The notes beneath the pieces are model-generated. The model saw nothing but the letters and a program-made list of their open reading frames with translations. It was not told where the DNA came from and did not search any database. Made by a program: the position numbers and the translations under genes. Below are positions 32,090-42,023 of a stretch of DNA of 64,000 nucleotides, one piece after another. The stretch comes from Gambelia wislizenii (lineage: Eukaryota > Chordata > Lepidosauria > Squamata > Crotaphytidae), in contig JAUMIR010000001.1 in NCBI GenBank assembly GCA_030847615.1, forward strand, positions 33,789,501 through 33,853,500, read 5' to 3'. Numbering within the stretch: position 1 is the stretch's first letter; each line of letters opens with the position of its first letter.

Positions 32090-32945
32090 GTTAACTGCCC
32101 TCAAGTCGACTTTGACCAATGATGACCCTATGAATGCGATACCTCCAAGACCTCCTGTCCTCAGGTCTTGGATGCTCGGGTCCTGGACACTCAGGGCTGT
32201 GGCCTCCTTGATTGAGTCTATCCATCTAGTGAGCAGCCTTCCTCTCTTTCTACTACCCTCCACTCTTCCTAGCTTTATTGCCTTTTCTAGTGACAATCTC
32301 ATGATATGGCCAAAGTACAACAGTCTCAGTTTAGTCATCTTGGCTTCCAGGGAGAATTCAGGCTTGATTTGTTCTATGACCCATTAATTGGTCTGTTTGG
32401 CCACAGACAGACACTTTATTTCAGTCATTGACCAATAAAAACACAATCAATAAAACAAACAACAGACAACATGTCTTTTTGGCAGTCCACAGTATCCATA
32501 GCTCTCTTCTCCACACCACACCTAAAATGAGTTGATTTTCTTCCTGTCAGCTTTCTTCGCTGTCCAGCTCTCATTTCTGTACATGGTTATGGGAAATATG
32601 ATGGCGTGGATGATCCTAACTTTAGTGTTCAGTTTTATATCTTTCACTTTAGGATTTTGTGTACTGTAGTTCTTTCATAGCTGCCCTTCCCATACCTAGT
32701 CTTCTTCTGATTTCTTGACTGCAATCTCCATTCTTATCAATGATTGATCTAAGGTATGGGAAATCTTTAACTATTTCAATTTCTTCCTTGTCTAGATTGA
32801 ATTTGTGTAGATCCTCTGTGATCATTATTTTTGTTTTCTGAATATTCAACATTAAACCTGCCTTAGCACTTTCTTCTTTTACTATCTTTAGTAATTGTTC
32901 CCAGACTTTGCTGTTTTCTTCTAGTAGTATGGTGTTGTTTACGTA
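32090..32945 (-). mobile_element. BovB-like RTE LINE 3' fragment
   Basis: On the minus strand 32852-32649 encodes 'NIQKTKIMI', 'IEIVKDFPYLRSIIDKNGDC' and SQEIRRRLGMGRAAM. Then 32338 onward gives 'TKLRLLYFGHIMRLSLEKAI' and GSRKRGRLLTRWIDSI. These follow the post-RT part of BovB/RTE ORF2 in order. Frames are broken and a roughly 80-bp foreign piece sits at 32395-32475. BovB is abundant in squamates and mobilises Sauria SINEs, five of which are in this window. Reverse transcriptase catalytic motifs are not included. Confidence 0.75.
32395..32475. mobile_element. Small insertion in BovB fragment
   Basis: About 80 bp absent from the collinear copy at 29233-29375. It is flanked by similar words (GTCTGTTT and GTCTTTTT) that may be the target duplication. 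It contains A-rich sequence AATAAAAACACAATC. Identity unknown. Confidence 0.5.
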
Positions 32946-32984
32946 TCTAGATACTTTTTTATTATTATTCTAATAAAAAAATTC

Positions 32985-33163
32985 TTTATTTTCTAATGTT
33001 TAGGTGGAATCTTTTTTCCTGTAGTTTGAGTCAATTGCTCTGTGTCCTAGTCTCTAGAGCAGCAGAAAACAAGCTAGCTCCGTCCTCAGTATGACATCCC
33101 TTCAAATATTTAAACATGGCTATCTGAAGGGATGTCATACTGAGGATGGAGCAATCTTGTTTT
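32985..33163. mobile_element. Two CR1 pieces head to head
   Basis: 33000-33122 is CR1 in minus orientation ('CTAGAGCAGCAGAAAACAAG', 'CTTCAAATATTTAAACATGG'). 33122-33163 repeats 'GGGATGTCATACTGAGGATG' in plus orientation. The two meet with no spacer. This is typical of twin priming or an inversion. Confidence 0.65.
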
Positions 33164-33220
33164 ATAATAATAATAATAATAATAATAATATAAATAAATA
33201 AATAATAATACAATAATACT
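33163..33220. repeat. (ATA)n microsatellite
   Basis: Interrupted ATA/AAATA repeats following the CR1 piece. Confidence 0.85.
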
Positions 33221-33560
33221 AAACACACAAAAGCCACATTCATACTGAATTAAACTATGAACCATGTTAAAAACATACACCCTAAAAGATTTTAAAAACA
33301 ACAAACCATACAATTTAAAACAATACAAACTGAAGTCCTTTTTAATTCTAAGAGCCTGTCTGAATAAAAAAAATTCAGACACTGATGAAAGTGTTGTAAA
33401 ACATACATAAGTTAAAATATAATTAAAATGACTAAGATAATGAAAAAGCAATTTAAAAACATACCTATTAAAGCCAACAGCAACAAATAGAGACCATAGA
33501 GCACATTATTAAAAGCCCTTTCTCCATGAGCAGTCACCTTTGTTGTTCAAGCTGGATTCT
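33221..33560 (-). mobile_element. Probable L2 3' region
   Basis: A-rich plus strand with words such as 'AAAACAATACAAACTGAAGT', 'TTCTAAGAGCCTGTCTGAA' resembles the L2 copy at 40640-41100. The frame is lost. Confidence 0.45.
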
Positions 33561-33739
33561 TGCAGCATCAATGACTTTCAGTCACCTTTTCTTTCAAATC
33601 GAAAAGGCACCACTCTGGCTTTGACATTTGGTATTGAAAGTACGGAACAAATGTGGCAATGATGCATGAGGTGGAAGCTGTGCATCTGATCACCGTGACA
33701 TCTCTGCATGTTACACACACTGTCTTCCCAAAGTTAGTG

Positions 33740-33965
33740 AAAGTCCTTCAGACGGCTGGTAAAACTGACATATTGCATGAGTGACAGCTGTCAGACTGAG
33801 CACTCTGTCAGCTAAGACAGCACACCTGCACTCACTCGGTTGTGCTTCAAAGTCCACTGGAGGATTTGAAGAACTGACAGCTCTCAGACTGCAGTGCTGG
33901 GTAAGGGTTCTGCTTAAGGCTAAGTCTCTAGAAGTGAAAAGTGACTGACAGCTGTCACACTGCAG
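33740..33965. promoter_or_regulatory. Cluster of TGACAGCTGTCA palindromes
   Basis: The perfect 12-bp palindrome TGACAGCTGTCA occurs at 33782-33793 and 33946-33957. A one-mismatch copy (TGACAGCTCTCA) is at 33875-33886. Each is followed by an ACTG(C/A)G-like word, so they sit in an imperfect repeat of about 70-95 bp period. This palindrome is the known dimer site of TALE homeodomain factors (MEIS, TGIF, PKNOX). Function here is inference. A repeat origin alone could explain it. Confidence 0.4.
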
Positions 33966-34165
33966 CAATATGCTATTGCAGTCCAACGTATCTGGATGTT
34001 TTTTTAAAAAATAGTGTAAAAAAGTATAGTGACCATAACTATCTGTGCAGTGGTAGTGGTAGCAAGAACACCACAGGAACTGGGAAGAGTTCTACGCATC
34101 TTCTGATTTTCTGCCACAATCATTTTCAAGGTGAACCAAATACAGGAACTACATCAAGGAGAGAC

Positions 34166-34283
34166 TATTGTGGCCCTCCAGATGTTGTTGGATTGCAGTT
34201 CCCAGCAACTGTAGCCTGTGTGTGGGCAGTGGTGAGGGATGCTGGAGGCTGCAGTCCAACCACTTCTAGATGGTTACAGTTAC
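34166..34283. mobile_element. hAT-like palindromic MITE (CCAGATGTTGTTGGA family)
   Basis: Left arm 'GGCCCTCCAGATGTTGTTGG' plus ATTGCAGTTCCCAGCA, right arm 'GGATGCTGGAGGCTGCAGTC' CAACCAC. This is a widespread palindromic repeat in reptile genomes. Non-coding. Confidence 0.7.
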
Positions 34284-34309
34284 CCTTTCCCAAGATACAT
34301 AACACCAGA

Positions 34310-35306
34310 CTCTGGTTTGATGTCCTCCTCTGGCTTTTCTTCGCAAACGAAGATTCAGGAAGGACTCGTCCCGCGCTTTCTGCAAGCGCGCTGATGACTA
34401 AAAAGGCCAATCCGAGATAAACAAGTCCGGTTGCAGAAAGCACAGCAGAAGGTCTCCTTGGGTGATGTTTCTGGGTTGTGATTCTTTCTGCATTATCGTT
34501 TCTCTTCAAGACTTGTTCGGTGTGAGTTGTCAAATAAGGCTGCAGCATTATGGATAGTGCGTCTCCATGCCTCCCGATGTGAGGCCAGGGTGGACCATTG
34601 TTGGTGATCAATTTGGCCGAGCCTGAGATGTTGTTTCAGGGAGTCCTTGTATCACTTTTTTGGAGCGCCCCTCTTATGCTGACCCATGGTGAGTTCACCG
34701 TAGAGTACTATTTTTGAGAGGCAATGGTCCTCCATCCTAGAAACGGGCCCTGCCCATCGCAGCTGTGTTCTCAATAGCATGGCCTCAATGCTGGTGATCC
34801 CTGCTTACTCAAGAAAAGCAACATTTGTCACATAGTCAGTCCAGTGTATATTTAGGATTGTGTGTATACAGCACTGATGAAAGCATTTGAGGAGTCGTAA
34901 GTGGTGGTGATAACTGACTCATGTTTCAGATCCATAAAGGAGAATAGACAGTACAATGGCTCTATACACACTGATTTTTGTCCTTCACCTCAGGTGTTTA
35001 TTATTCCAGACTCTTTTGTGAAGTCTTCCAAATGCCCTATATGCATTTGCTAATCTGTGATTGATCTCTTTGTCAATCTTGGCATCTGAGGAGATGATGC
35101 TTCCCATGTAGGTGAACTGCTGAATGGACTTGAGCACATATTTGCCTATGGCAATGTGGGGACGGTGGTGTTCGTCCTGTGGTGCAGGCTGGTAAAGAAC
35201 TTCCGTTTTCTTCAGGTTGACTTCCAGCCCAAACAGCTCTGTAGCTGTTGCGAAGCAGGATGTTAGGCGCTGCAGAGCTGCTTCTGTGTGGGCAACAAGG
35301 GCAGCA
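34310..35306 (-). mobile_element. Truncated LINE (same family as 56515-60475), minus
   Basis: Covers the end of the reverse transcriptase frame through the 3' end. Minus-strand translation gives 'FGLEVNLKKTEVLYQPAPQD', 'TYMGSIISSDAKIDKEINHR', 'ISVYRAIVLSILLYGSETWV' and 'QLRWAGPVSRMEDHCLSKIV', with in-frame stops. The final C2HC finger (CCAFCNWTC ... SHQRAC type) is at 34325-34460. It joins a CR1 fragment directly at about 35307. Confidence 0.85.
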
Positions 35307-35706
35307 TATTGATAAGATGGAATGTGTCCAGAGGAGGATGACCAAAATGCTGGGAGATCTGGAAGGCATGCCCTATGAGGAGCAGCTTAGGCATCTGGGT
35401 ATGTTTAGCCTGGAGAAGATAAGGTTAAGAGGTGGCATGATAGTCATGTTTAAATATTTGAAGGGATGTCATACTGATGATGGAGCAAGCTTGTTTTCTG
35501 CTGCTCCAGAGACTAGGACACGGAGCAATAGGTTCAAACTACAGGAAAAGAGATTCCACCTAAACATTAGGAAGAACTTCCGAACAGTAAGAGCTGTTTG
35601 GCAGTGGAATGCACTGCCTTCTTTGGAGGTTTTTAAACCGAGGCTGGATGGCCATCTTGCAGGATGCTTTGATGGTTTATTCCTGCATGGTGGGGGTCTG
35701 GAATAA
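35248..35706 (+). pseudogene. Chimeric open frame across LINE/CR1 junction
   Basis: Residues 1-20 read antisense LINE sequence and residues from about 24 read CR1 ORF2. The CR1 part stays open for 130 residues. The fusion is an accident of insertion. No promoter or splice sites support a gene. Confidence 0.7.
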
Positions 35707-35745
35707 ATGTCCCTTGGGTCTCTTCCAACTCTATGATTGTATATT
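35307..35745 (+). mobile_element. CR1 LINE 3' fragment
   Basis: Encodes [39 protein letters not shown] and 'NRFKLQEKRFHLNIRKNFRT' then VRAVWQWNALP. It ends near CTCTATGATTG, with only one degraded ATTCTATG unit. Confidence 0.85.
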
Positions 35746-35749
35746 GGAT

Positions 35750-36240
35750 TGATTTTTAGCTAGACACTAGTCAGCGCTGGTGCCTTATGCATGTCTAAGT
35801 TCCCCATGGAAGTGGATGGACAGTTTTGACTGAAGCAGAGCAGCCACATTCATTTCAAGGGTAAGGAGGCAGAATTGCACATGCAGTGCCATTGTGCTTG
35901 CAGATGTGCACGAAGAGGCACACGTTGATGGTCATGCACCTGTCCATGGGCACTGGGTTGCATTTATGGTTGTGTAATGACACCATGCGACAGGATTGTA
36001 TAGCACATATACAAGTCCACATGAGGATATGTATGCTACACAAGGCTGTTCCATCTATGAATCTGATTTTCCTTTATGGTGAACTGCTCTGAGCATCATC
36101 ATGGTGATACAGTATAAATACTCAGAAACACAGTTTAAAAGTAATTCAGCCCAAGAAATGTGGGAAGGAAGTACCTCTGTACCTTTTTATTTAAAGCAGA
36201 TTATCTGCTTATCTGCTGTTTGGGAAAAGCCTTGGGGAAT
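35750..36240. other. Unassigned non-coding DNA
   Basis: No recognisable repeat or exon. Confidence 0.35.
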
Positions 36241-36261
36241 TGTTTGGACGGCTGTAATGTT

Positions 36262-36443
36262 CTTGGAATCTAAGCAGGGTCAGCTCTGGTTAATATGTGG
36301 GTGGGAGACCACCAATGAATACCAGGTGCTGTAGGCTATATTTCAGAGGGAAGAACTGGGAAAATCACCTCTGAGTATTCCTTGTGTAAGAAAACCCTAG
36401 GCTTGAAGGCAGGCGTGCACACACACACACACACACACACACT
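36262..36443 (+). mobile_element. 5S-derived SINE, 5' truncated
   Basis: 'CTTGGAATCTAAGCAGGGTC', 'GTGGGAGACCACCAATGAAT' and 'ACCAGGTGCTGTAGGCTATA' match the copy at 13053. It lacks the first 40 bp and ends in a pure (CA)n array at 36418-36442. Confidence 0.8.
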
Positions 36444-36459
36444 GACATGGAATGCTCAC

Positions 36460-37030
36460 AAACATTCAAAGCTTAGATGCATTTGCTTAAAAGTAAATTG
36501 TTAAAAGAAATTAATTTGCTAACATTAAAACAATGGGGAAATTTGACAAAATTAATGTGCTAATTAAATCATTATTTAATGTCACCAAATTTTTACATTT
36601 TAAAAGATCATTTAAATTTACTACAAATGGCCAGTAATGAATTAATATAGCAAGAAATGTTAATTGTTGTTGAAAAATTTTAACCAATTAGGGGTGATGA
36701 ATAATTTTTAATGAATTATTTCCTAGTTCTGTTGTAAATGTTTAATGGTTAGCACATGCAGTGATGGAAGTGAAAGAAATTGTGGTTGCATTCCTAAACG
36801 TGATAAAGAGATGCTACTTCTGAGTAGATATGAATCAGATTGGGCTGTGAGTATTGTTCACATGGAGTCGACCCTGGCTAGCAGTAAAGAGCTTTTTATT
36901 CAGCCTCTGACAATTGACCAGTTGCTAAGGAAGAGACTTTTAACAGATTGGTCCTGTACATTCTTGATAGCTGAGTATTTCTTTGCTTTTAATTCAATTG
37001 TATTTTAATATTATAATTTGTTTGTGCTTT
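36460..37030. other. AT-rich unassigned DNA
   Basis: Very AT-rich with repeated TTAATTTG-like words (36500-36720). No repeat family or exon recognised. Confidence 0.35.
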
Positions 37031-37036
37031 AGGATA

Positions 37037-37517
37037 CAGTCATTCCTCTATATTTGCGGCTTTCCCTTTCATGGATTTGAACATTTGCAAGTTTGTACCA
37101 TAGTTGCTGCTGAACTAGCTCAACCTCCTCTCTCCCTTCCCCTCCTGTCCTGCCAACAACCTCAGCTCCCACCTCATGGTTTTAGAAGCAGTAACTACTG
37201 CTGCCTCCTCACTGCTTCTTCTTTTTCTAAAACTGAGATGTAGGCACTGTGGCTGTTGGCAGGACAGGAGGAAGAGGGGGCAAGGAGATCAATCTGCCAG
37301 TGCCAGCAGCAATGGCTGCTTCTAAAACCAGCAACATCCTAGGAGGCAGAGGGGCTTTGGAAATCTGGGTGAAGTGTGGTGATGCCACAATGGGCTTGGG
37401 CTTTTGGTGAGAAAGCAGTCTGTAGCATACATGTTGAGGGGGGAGGTTACGATATTCATGGTTTTCCATTTTCGTGGGGATCCTGCGCCCCCCTGCACAA
37501 AAGTGGAGGGCCAACTG
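37037..37517. mobile_element. pogo/Tigger-like MITE, long variant (481 bp)
   Basis: Starts CAGTCATTCCTCTATATTTG and ends GTGGAGGGCCAACTG, with TA on both sides (37035-37036, 37518-37519). The centre has a second inverted repeat: CTCCTGTCCTGCCAACAACC against 'GGCTGTTGGCAGGACAGGAG', and GGTTTTAGAAGCAG against 'CTGCTTCTAAAACC'. This centre is unrelated to the short copies. Confidence 0.7.
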
Positions 37518-37837
37518 TAATTGTTATATCCCATCGACATTTCAAATCAACTGTTGTATTGATTGATTGACTGATCAATGTTCTTTCTCCCCAAACTGGG
37601 ACTCAAGTAATTCAGAGGAGATGATTTTTTTAATACAAAAAGTACATCTAAAGGCACAAACATTTATAATCCCAGTCAACTGTCAGGGGACAGGAAAGGA
37701 TTATTAATACTAAAATTTATTTGTGTTTTGTTATTAACAGTTGGCATTCTGTAGAACAGTTATGGATCCAGAGGTACAGCTCCACAACTACTCTGATCCT
37801 GATAATGCAGGGCATTCCAATATACTACCGATTCATG

Positions 37838-38130
37838 ATTGTGGCACTATTGCCATAATCATAAAAGCCTCCCAAATCCCATCTTAAACTCCAAGGAGCC
37901 TCTCTGAGAGATGGAGATCTGTTCTGCTGGTGATAAGGGCATAGCAGGATGATGTTTCTCGCCCCCTCCTACCAGTGAGTGAGGCTGTGACAATCAGAAA
38001 CAGGACTCCTATCACAATTTCTCACTACACCACAGATTGCTGGTGGGAAGGGACTGGAAATGTCATCCTGCTGTGCCCTGATTTCAGCAAAACAGACCCT
38101 CATTGCTCAGACTAGCTGCTGGCTATTAAG
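37838..38130. mobile_element. Palindromic MITE-like repeat
   Basis: Left arm 37915-37957 (GATCTGTTCTGCTGG, then AGGGCATAGCAGGATGATGT) mirrors right arm 38058-38098 (TGTCATCCTGCTGTGCCCTG, then TTTCAGCAAAACAGACC). Related single arms lie at 25440-25560 and 44205-44310. Confidence 0.6.
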
Positions 38131-38220
38131 GTAGGTTTGGTTGAGGTGGACCAGGAAACAATACTTTGGGGCTTACCACACATCAAAGAAGACTGGCAGT
38201 GTAGCAGGAAGATTCTGTCT

Positions 38221-38280
38221 TCCATGCTGCCTTACTGCACAACGTTGTCATTCCATGCTGCCTTACTGCACAACGTTGGT
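38221..38280. repeat. 31-bp-period tandem duplication
   Basis: TTCCATGCTGCCTTACTGCA followed by CAACGTTG occurs twice at 31-bp spacing. Confidence 0.85.
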
Positions 38281-38497
38281 GTTCTGCTGTTCTGGTCCTG
38301 TGGGAGACAGAGTTAAAAATGTGTCTTTTTGCTAATGGGTTTTTCCAGTTAACAAAAGGATGCGGTTTTACCTCGGGACTGGAACGAAAGAATGACGATG
38401 CCATGCAGTAAGTCAGCACAGAAGATGGAACCTTCCTGCTGTACTGCCGTTTTTTACGATGTGTTGTAAGCCCCTTTGTTATGAATTTGTAACTAAG

Positions 38498-39015
38498 GGC
38501 TTGTCTAGACGGGCAATATACCCTCTCTTTCCCTCACCCTAGAGCCCTGCAGTCCTGATAATGCAGGGGATTTGCCCTGTTTTGCTCCAAGCAATCCTCA
38601 CCATCCCTGAGACACATATGGGGCTCAGATGGTGGGAAGACATGGTAAGGCCTGATATAGCATTATAAGACACTATCTTTTTAAATCTGTTCTTGCTGGG
38701 ATGGAATGGATCAGGCCCTGCGATTCTTGGCAGGCAAGCCTGTTGCTGCTGCTGCTGGTCTGAATCAATGTCTCAGAAGGCAGGAAGGTGTTCCGTAGCA
38801 TGTGACCAAGGCTGCTCACATGCAGGGGGCCTTGGCCACATGTTGCAGGCCAGCTTCCTTCCCCTCCGTGAGAGCCAGGGAAATGGTGGTGGTGGTGGCA
38901 ACTGCAGAGATAGATCAGTGTGCCTGTCTGGGCTCCAGCCTATTTAGAGGCAGTAACAGGGGAACAATGGGCCAGATCTGTGGCCAGGATCCTGCCTCAT
39001 GGAGATGAGCCCTAA
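38498..39015. mobile_element. CTTGTCTAGACGGGC MITE, copy 2
   Basis: Starts GGCTTGTCTAGACGGGC and ends CATGGAGATGAGCCC. CTAAG lies just outside on both sides. The body has 'CCCTGCAGTCCTGATAATGC' and 'TGGGCCAGATCTGTGGCCAG', shared with copies 1 and 3. Confidence 0.65.
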
Positions 39016-39019
39016 GTCA

Positions 39020-40140
39020 GAGATGTAGGATCTTGGTTCCTCCCCCCCACTGACAATTCAAATCAACTATTGTATTGATTGATTAATAGATCAATTGATC
39101 AATCAATGTTCGGCCTTTTCCCAAAACTGGGACTCAAGGCTTTCATAAGATTAATTTTTTAAAAAGGTACAGCTAAAGGCACCAAAAGTTATAATCTAGT
39201 CAGCTGTCAGAGGGTAAATAAAAGGGTCTTTGTCTGCTGGCAGAAGGACTCTAAGATGAGGGCTGACCTCACATCCCTTGGAAAGCCACCAAAATCCATT
39301 TTACCTGGGCATATTTGACCAGGCATATGCATTTATAAATGTATTTTATCTCAAATATGCATTTTAAACATATTTTGGTATGTTTTGGCAGGGGCAAAGA
39401 CCGTATTTCAAGCATTGTGAAATATGAATGATGTTTACATCTTGACCTGAGCACTCGCCCAGAAGGTGTGGATTGGGTCAGTTTCACATCAGAATTCAGA
39501 AGAGATCAATTTCCTTAAGCATTGCTGGCATGAACATTGTTGAATGTTATGCTTACCTCTCCCACTGAAGTCAAGGAAACTGACAACTGTTTAACTTTGG
39601 CTGGAGCTTTATCCTCATAATTGGTAAATGCATTCAAAATCCTTGAACTGAGACAGTTGAGTCTCCTGGTGTAGAGGCGGGAGATGAGGGAAACACACAA
39701 TGCTGGCACACAGTTTTATTAAGTGAGATGTGATCTTCTAGAATGTCTCCCAACAAGCAATATATCTCATGAAAATCCCTCTTGGCTAACAGTGCATTAG
39801 CTCTGCTTTGGGCCTAACCTCCTCATGTATTTTTACAAGCTCCTCCCCCTCCCATCGCTTTCCCCTCTTGATTCCATTGGGGTTTAGTTTCACCTCTGTG
39901 TCTGAAGTCAAGCATGTTTGCACTTTATTTCATGGTTTTCTCTTGTCTCCACCATGTATATTTGGCTTATCAGTTCTAAAACTCCCAGCAGGTAGCAACA
40001 CCACTTCATTTGTTTTTGCCTTTAATAACTTTTAGGGAAAACAACACAAATTATCTGTATGGCCATACAGAAGGAAGGAAGGAAAGAAGGTAGGTCCTGT
40101 GTGAAATGGCCAACTGGAATATAATTTATCCCATGTGGCT
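39020..40140. other. Unassigned non-coding DNA
   Basis: ATTGATTGATTAATAGATCA-like words near 39065 resemble 37555-37580, so a short repeat may be shared. No exon is convincing. Confidence 0.35.
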
Positions 40141-40149
40141 GCATCTCAG

Positions 40150-40529
40150 TATGCTCTCCAACATTTCATAGATGGAAATCAGGATACACGTGGCCAAGCA
40201 ACATGACAGTGTGGTCAAGATGGCAAAGGTTACTAATGAAGAAGAACATACAAGCTATGAGAGGATGCAGCAGTTTGCTTTTGCCAGAGCCTACTGGGAA
40301 GGGCAAGATTCCACCACCTCTCCTCTCATCTCTCCCCGCTGCATTAACTGCATGAGAACTACTTTTGTACTTTGAACTCAGTTTGCAACAATTGATGTAA
40401 GCAGAGGACAAAGGGGGGAATTGGGAGGAGTATAGAGAAACCAGGACATTTTAAAAGGAGCTGAAAAAGTGGGGTGACAGAGTATTAATTGGGAATGTCC
40501 CTGCCAGATTAGGACCATTGGAGGGCATG
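40150..40529 (-). mobile_element. CATGCCCTCCAAC MITE family, copy 4
   Basis: Starts ATGCTCTCCAACATTTC and ends CATTGGAGGGCAT. The body is collinear with copies 1 and 3 in reverse. It is the least interrupted copy, about 380 bp. Confidence 0.7.
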
Positions 40530-41106
40530 TCTCCATAAGGTGTGAGTAGAGTTCAGAAAAGCTTCTTCTAGGAACAGTAGTTGAAAAAACTAACCTTTCC
40601 AAGCTCTAGATGTGAGGAACGGCCTTCATCTGCAATTGTTATTGTTATAATCTTTTTTTATACCACAACTTTCCTCCAAAATGGAGTCAAGGAGGCTTAC
40701 AAATTAAAGCAACGACAATATAGCTAAAACCAGACTAAAGATAAACAATAACATAGAATTAACCTATTCACAATATTAAAACAGTTTAAAACATACAATT
40801 AAAAATAATAAAGTGGAATTCAAAAACAATACAATGGAAACAATACACCACCCTCTTAAAAGCCCCCCCCCTTTAAAAAGCCTTCACTTCTAAAAGCCTG
40901 TCAGAAGAAAAAAGTCTCTGCCTGCCAATGGAAGGACAACAAGGGAACTTTTTCTGGCTACCTTGGGAAGTGAGTTCCAGAGTTTGAGGGCAGCCACTGA
41001 AAAGGTCTTATCTTGCAACCCCACCGACTGTGACTTTGAAGGTGGTGGGACTGAGAAAATTGCATCTCCAGAGGCTCTCAAGGCCAGGGCAGGCTCATAT
41101 GGGAAG

Positions 41107-41699
41107 ATATAGACCTTGTCTAGAGGGGCTATTTACCCCATCTTGGCCCTATCTTTGAGCCCTGCAGTCCTAACGATGCAGGGTTTTTGTCCCGTTTTGC
41201 CCCCGGGCAGTCCTCATGACACCTGGGGCAAAGATGGAGCAAAGTCTGATAAACTGTTATATTAAAATACCTGGAGAAAACTGTTTCTCTTCGCAAGAAA
41301 CTGATTGGGCCCCGTCGCTGCAGCAGGACGCCATACCACCACACTGGCCCGTCGCTGCAGCTGCCATCCATGTTACACCTTCCGGATCCAGGAATCATAG
41401 AACCATAGAGTTGGAAGATACCACAAGGGTCATCTAGTCCAACCCCCTTCAGGAAGCAGGCCTGCAGCACATGACCAAGCTGGTCACATGTAAAGGGCCT
41501 TGCTCACATGCTGCAGGCCTCCTGTCTAGATCTGTAGAGTGGGATGCAGGTGGCGGCTGCTGCAGGGACAGGCTAGCATGGGAGTCTAGACTCCATCCCA
41601 TTTCATGCTGGTAATGGAGGAGGAACAGGCCAGATCCACACTGCCAGAATATGCAGGCAGGGAGCTGGTGTATTCTGGCCTGTGTAGATGAGCCCATAG
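41107..41699. mobile_element. CTTGTCTAGACGGGC MITE, copy 3, inside L2
   Basis: Starts CCTTGTCTAGAGGGGC and ends GGCCTGTGTAGATGAGCCC. ATAGAC and ATAGTC outside the ends may be the target duplication. It is interrupted by a CR1 tail at 41391-41455. Confidence 0.7.
41391..41455 (-). mobile_element. CR1 3' tail inside MITE inside L2
   Basis: 'GAATCATAGAACCATAGAGT', then TGGAAGATACCACAAGG and 'CATCTAGTCCAACCCCCTTC'. This is a third level of nesting. Confidence 0.75.
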
Positions 41700-42023
41700 T
41701 CTGCCAGATACCCTGGATCTAAGCCACATCAGGCTTTAGGTCATAACCAGCACTTTGAATTGTGCCCAGAAGCAGACCAAGAGCCAGTAGAACTGTTGTA
41801 ACAAAGGGAGTTGAATGTTCCCTATAACCCACACCATTTAACACCCTGGCTGAAGCTCTTTGTATCAGGTGAAGTTTTAACATGTGCTTCAATGGTAGTC
41901 CCATGCAGAGTGTGTTACAGTAATCCAGATAAGATGTAACAAAAGACTTTATTAGATTAGCAGCTAATAACACTGCAATTCCATAAATGAGGAACGTGGA
42001 AACATAGTGGCATTATTGCACTT

